Positions 61,323-64,000 of a stretch of DNA of 64,000 nucleotides are shown piece after piece. The number at the start of each line of letters is the position of its first letter. Positions within the stretch are counted from its first letter, which is position 1. The stretch covers positions 9,545 to 73,544 of the forward strand of contig CALBSQ010000104.1 in the NCBI GenBank assembly GCA_937967325.1, in the 5' to 3' direction. Below the pieces are notes generated by a model that made no database searches, was not told where the DNA came from, and saw nothing but the letters and a program-made list of their open reading frames with translations. The translations under genes were made by a program, and so were the position numbers. Source of the DNA: an uncultured Chloroflexota bacterium (GTDB lineage Bacteria > Chloroflexota > UBA4733).

Positions 61323-61630
61323 GCATAGTGATTGATCGTGAGTTCGGTATGCCGCGGCTCAGCCCGGTCTGCACGTTCTGCCGCCATCGGACCGGATTCC
61401 GGAAGTGCGCGGCGTTCGACGTCGAGATCCCGCTGGAGATCTGGGTCGGCGAGAGCACGCACGAGCAGCCGTATCCCGGCGACCACGGGATGCAGTTCGC
61501 GCCGGTGCCGGGAGCCAAGGTGACGCGACCACAGCGTGGCAATCCGTCTCTCATCCGCATGTTGCGCGAGGACGGACTCCTGCCGCCGGAGAAACCGGTT
61601 GACGAACCCGTGACCAGTCGCACTGCGTAA
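61319..61630 (+). CDS. Small cysteine-motif protein
   Basis: This 103-residue protein has a probable metal site: CTFCRHRTGFRKCAAF, three cysteines in C-x-x-C and R-K-C form, followed by IPLEIWVGES and HEQPYPGDHGMQFAPV. The fold and function are unknown. GTG 61319 overlaps the previous stop (GTGA). A second copy begins at 61745. The shared start (MSIVI or VSIVI) and cysteine pattern show that they are paralogues, probably duplicated in tandem. Confidence 0.6.
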   Translation: MSIVIDREFGMPRLSPVCTFCRHRTGFRKCAAFDVEIPLEIWVGESTHEQPYPGDHGMQFAPVPGAKVTRPQRGNPSLIRMLREDGLLPPEKPVDEPVTSRTA

Positions 61631-61744
61631 TCCTCCAGCATCGTTCGGACAAGCGCCCCCCTCATAAGGATGCATGCACCCAAGTGGCGTCAGGAAGGCT
61701 CCCCCATGATAGCCTGGTCCATCTGACCAGGAGCGCCTACCAGC

Positions 61745-61897
61745 ATGAGTATCGTAATTGGCCGTAGCCTCGGGATACCGCGGTATAGTCCGATCTGCAC
61801 CGACTGCGCTCGTCTGATCGGCTTCCGGCGCTGCCAGGCATTCGATGCGGAGATTCCCTTGGCAATCTGGCTAGTGGGTCACGCGACAAATAACTGA
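61745..61897 (+). pseudogene. Tandem paralogue of the cysteine-motif gene, cut by a MITE
   Basis: From ATG 61745 the frame reads MSIVIGRSLGIPRYSPICTD and CARLIGFRRCQAF, aligned with the gene at 61319 (CTFC...FRKCAAFD). After EIPLAIW it enters a small inverted-repeat element, which supplies seven residues and a TGA at 61895-61897. The C-terminal half is lost. The cysteine pattern is kept. Confidence 0.6.
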
Positions 61898-61945
61898 GAT
61901 TGCCGCGTCTGGTGCGAATCTCAGGTTAATTGCGGCGTGACCCAC
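61874..61945. mobile_element. MITE with TA target duplication (IS630/Tc1-like)
   Basis: A 72-nt element begins GTGGGTCACGC and ends GCGTGACCCAC, exact inverted ends of 11 nt, flanked by TA on both sides (61872-61873, 61946-61947). Internal arms CTGAGATT/AATCTCAG also pair, so almost the whole element folds into one hairpin. TA duplication is the mark of IS630/Tc1-mariner transposases. No transposase is encoded here; it would be moved in trans. Confidence 0.75.
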
Positions 61946-62095
61946 TAGAGTACTACAGCGTCCGCCGTTAGGGTCAGTCATTGAGACCCGCAGGGGGATT
62001 GCGATATTGCCAAACGGGAGTCGCAATCAAAGATTGCCTTGCCGCGGCGAACGCCGAAGCAGAGGATTGCAGGAAAGTCAGTCGGGGACTGGAGA

Positions 62096-63886
62096 TCAGA
62101 ACCGCGGCTCGCCGCCCCGGATTGACAGCGAAAGGTGCGACGGGCGGGCAGAGTCGTGGAACAGCGTGTTCAGCGCGACCTGGCCGGCAACTTCGCGACC
62201 AAAAGGGCCACCGGTCTGCAGGTTGACGTCCCACCTCGGGAAACAACTGCTGTTGACGGACACGCGCAGTCGATGCCCGGCGAGGAAGAGGTTGCTCGTC
62301 GCCCAGAGGTCGACCTTCACCTTGGTTACCTCATTCGGGTGCAGTAGCACGGGATGTTGCCGCGAGTCGCGATAGCGGGAGCGCAGCACGCCGTCGGCTA
62401 CCAGGCGAGATACCCCATCCGGAGCGACATCGCAGAGCCGGACGACCCAGTCCGTGTCGGGAGCAGTCGACATGACGTAGAGCGTCGCCGTGACCGGGCC
62501 GGTCAGCTCCAGGTCCTCCTGGAGCGGCCGGCTGGTGAAGGTGAGGCAGCGACCCTCGATGGGCCGCTGATCGTACGGTCCATTCGGGCTGCCCAGCCAT
62601 CCGCCACCCCGGGTTGGGACTGGGTCGTCAGGGTCTGAGACGAAGCTGTCGGCCGGCTCCGCTCCATCAGGCACGTGTAAGGAGAGGGTCCCGCGGTTCA
62701 AGGAGTCTGCGGTGTCACGAGGCGGCAGCGAATCTTCGCCCCCAGCATGCAAGAAAAACACCGTCGGCCGGGCGTCGGGTGGCGGCCAGTCGGCGAGCGA
62801 CTGCCAGCGATTGGCGCCCATCGTGAAGACGCGCACCGGCGGCTGTTCCATGATGCCCGTCGGCTTGCCTTTGAGCCAGTGGTCGAACCAGGCCAGCCGC
62901 AGATCGTTGAGCACGAGGGCCGCGTCGGCCCCGAAGTCAAACTCGCCGACCTTGCTGACGTTGATGTTCCCAGGGCCGTGGATCCAGGGGCCGACGATGA
63001 GCTTCTGGCTGTTCCGCGACTTGTCGCTGCGTCCGTGCCGGCGAATGCCGGAGTAGTTCTCCAGGGTGCCTCGCAGGAAGCAGTCGAACCAACCGCCGAG
63101 GTGGTAGATGGGGACGTCGATCTCCTGGTGGTGCTGGGCGATATTCCACTGCCACCAGTACGGACCATCGTCCGGGTGGTCGAGCCAGTCGTTGTACCAA
63201 TCGCTGAGGCCCGTGATCGGCGGCAGCGGGGTGAGCGGCCGGTGACGAAACCAGGTCCCGATCTCCTCGACCACCTTCTTGAGTGCGCCGCGCTTCTGCT
63301 CGCGGTCCTCAGGTCTGGTCAGATGGTCAAGATTGCTCAGCGTCTGAGCGACCGCCCAGTTGAGGGAGAAGCCGAGCTCCAGCGCCCCGCCGCGATACAC
63401 CCACTCCTCGTGGTAGTCGCTAGACGACTCCCGAACGAACTGCGCGGCGAGGCGCGGCGGTCGCGTCGGCGCCATGCGGTACTGCGTCATGCCGGAGTAC
63501 GACCCGCCAATCGTGCCGACCTTGCCGCTGCACCACTGCTGCGCCGCGATCCACTCGATGGTGTCATAGCCGTCTCGGTTGAGACCCCAGCCGTCGTCGT
63601 GAAAAGGATAGAACTCCCCATTGGAGGTGTAGCGCCCGCGCACGTCCTGAATGACCACCGCGTAGCCGCGCGACGCGAAATACTCCGGCGCGCCCAGGCT
63701 GACCTCCGACGACGACTTCTTGCTGTACGGCGTTCGCTCGACGATCGCCGGCGCTGGACCCTGGCCGGCCGGCAGATAGACATCGGCGCGAAGGATCGTG
63801 CCATCCCGCATCGGGATCTCGACGTTCTCTCGCAGCTCGATTCGGTACTCGGGTTGTGACAGGCCGGCCGTCACTTCCTGGGTCAT
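62096..63886 (-). CDS. CocE/NonD-family serine hydrolase (X-Pro dipeptidyl-peptidase-like)
   Basis: This 596-residue protein has the CocE/NonD order: VEIPMRDGTILRADVYLP, the oxyanion-region tyrosine in ERTPYSKKS, YAVVIQDVRGRYTSNGEF, the nucleophile in GTIGGSYSGM (Ser129), the Asp region HLGGWFDCF, His in GPWIHGPG, and a C-terminal jelly-roll domain (DLELTGPVTATLYV, LWATSNLFLAGHRLRVSV). It hydrolyses esters or peptides; no signal peptide is seen. ATG 63886 follows GGAGGAG. Longer frames toward 63970 start inside adapter sequence and are not real. Confidence 0.9.
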   Translation of the reverse strand: MTQEVTAGLSQPEYRIELRENVEIPMRDGTILRADVYLPAGQGPAPAIVERTPYSKKSSSEVSLGAPEYFASRGYAVVIQDVRGRYTSNGEFYPFHDDGWGLNRDGYDTIEWIAAQQWCSGKVGTIGGSYSGMTQYRMAPTRPPRLAAQFVRESSSDYHEEWVYRGGALELGFSLNWAVAQTLSNLDHLTRPEDREQKRGALKKVVEEIGTWFRHRPLTPLPPITGLSDWYNDWLDHPDDGPYWWQWNIAQHHQEIDVPIYHLGGWFDCFLRGTLENYSGIRRHGRSDKSRNSQKLIVGPWIHGPGNINVSKVGEFDFGADAALVLNDLRLAWFDHWLKGKPTGIMEQPPVRVFTMGANRWQSLADWPPPDARPTVFFLHAGGEDSLPPRDTADSLNRGTLSLHVPDGAEPADSFVSDPDDPVPTRGGGWLGSPNGPYDQRPIEGRCLTFTSRPLQEDLELTGPVTATLYVMSTAPDTDWVVRLCDVAPDGVSRLVADGVLRSRYRDSRQHPVLLHPNEVTKVKVDLWATSNLFLAGHRLRVSVNSSCFPRWDVNLQTGGPFGREVAGQVALNTLFHDSARPSHLSLSIRGGEPRF

Positions 63887-63955
63887 CAGGCTTTCTCCTC
63901 CCGTGAAATCGCGTCGCGTCCAGCGGAGGGTAGCACAGGGGCCGGGGGGCCGGGG

Positions 63956-64000
63956 CTGTCTCTTATACACATCTCCGAGCCCACGAGACAGGCAGAAATC
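63956..64000. other. Library adapter (Nextera end plus i7 index), not genomic
   Basis: 63956-63974 is CTGTCTCTTATACACATCT, the Tn5 mosaic end. 63975-63989 is CCGAGCCCACGAGAC, the Nextera read-2 side. 63990-63997 is AGGCAGAA, the N703 index sequence, and 63998-64000 is ATC, the start of the next adapter segment. The real contig end is therefore at about 63955. Any coding frame using these bases is artefactual. Confidence 0.97.

Noticed and set aside
63887..63970. Longer start for the CocE/NonD hydrolase reaching 63970
   Set aside because: The added residues are encoded by library adapter sequence; ATG 63886 has a good ribosome-binding site and family similarity.

Overview
The window is high-G+C bacterial DNA, densely coding on both strands. 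Gene content suggests a Chloroflexota genome, probably Thermomicrobia/Sphaerobacter-like: three Uma2-family nuclease genes, a MalT-type LuxR regulator, a DUF4062-STAND ATPase, ECF sigma factors with zinc-ribbon tails next to ABC exporters, many short toxin-antitoxin pairs, and GC-rich hairpin repeats. This placement is inferred from families and composition, not from a marker gene. The last 45 bases are not genomic. They match the Nextera transposon end, read-2 adapter and i7 index, so a contig ends here and the source is Illumina Nextera data.

Layout. 1-3.6 kb: sugar-acid catabolism genes (LarA-like protein, broken isomerase, enolase-superfamily dehydratase, NAD epimerase) and a paired hairpin repeat. 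3.6-8.7 kb: truncated VapBC, a nucleotidyltransferase, a frameshifted YhcG nuclease, an aminoglycoside-phosphotransferase-like kinase and SnoaL-like genes. 9-18.7 kb: GyrI-like protein, a large DUF4062-STAND-TPR protein, a PadR locus, Uma2, DUF5990, aldo/keto reductase and an HprK-like P-loop protein. 18.7-21.3 kb: three toxin-antitoxin remnants or systems, a phosphatase and a DUF6941 fragment. 21.5-30 kb: SDR, a thioredoxin-like gene with an in-frame UGA at the redox motif, MFS, PhyH dioxygenase, Uma2, an aberrant tRNA-Ser-like gene, phosphoesterase, HAD and a sialate esterase-like protein. 30.2-35.8 kb: RelE/RHH pair, then cassette 1, an ECF sigma factor followed by two ABC half-exporters. 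36-39.1 kb: HxlR fragment, RibD/DHFR-like reductase, homocysteine methyltransferase-MTHFR fusion. 39.2-42 kb: an AT-richer type II restriction-modification island (Vsr, DUF4928, m5C methyltransferase). 42-52 kb: Uma2, a nucleotidyltransferase broken by a TAG, NmrA-like, NTF2-like, and a LuxR-DUF2269-MFS cluster, then a P-loop kinase. 52.4-57.4 kb: Rpn-like nuclease, degraded cassette 2 (truncated ECF sigma plus an ABC gene missing three segments), and a zone of gene fragments. 57.7-60.6 kb: ArsR-like regulator with an ABC-2 type transporter. 60.6-64 kb: small genes, one cut by a TA-flanked MITE, and a CocE/NonD hydrolase.

The most notable observation is at 22483-23262. A good RBS and GTG start lead into a thioredoxin-like protein whose active-site motif reads W-S-W-UGA-G-C-R. 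A perfect 6-bp stem with a GGU-containing loop begins 14 nt after the UGA, as expected of a bacterial SECIS. It may be a selenoprotein, a Cys-to-stop mutation or a base error. Other points of interest are the ECF-zinc-ribbon-ABC cassette (one intact copy, one decayed copy), heptanucleotide repeats confined to the ABC genes, and two-hairpin repeats whose stems covary between loci. Several genes are broken by a single change (5.4 kb, 19.4 kb, 23.1 kb, 43.6 kb), so both real gene decay and consensus error should be considered.
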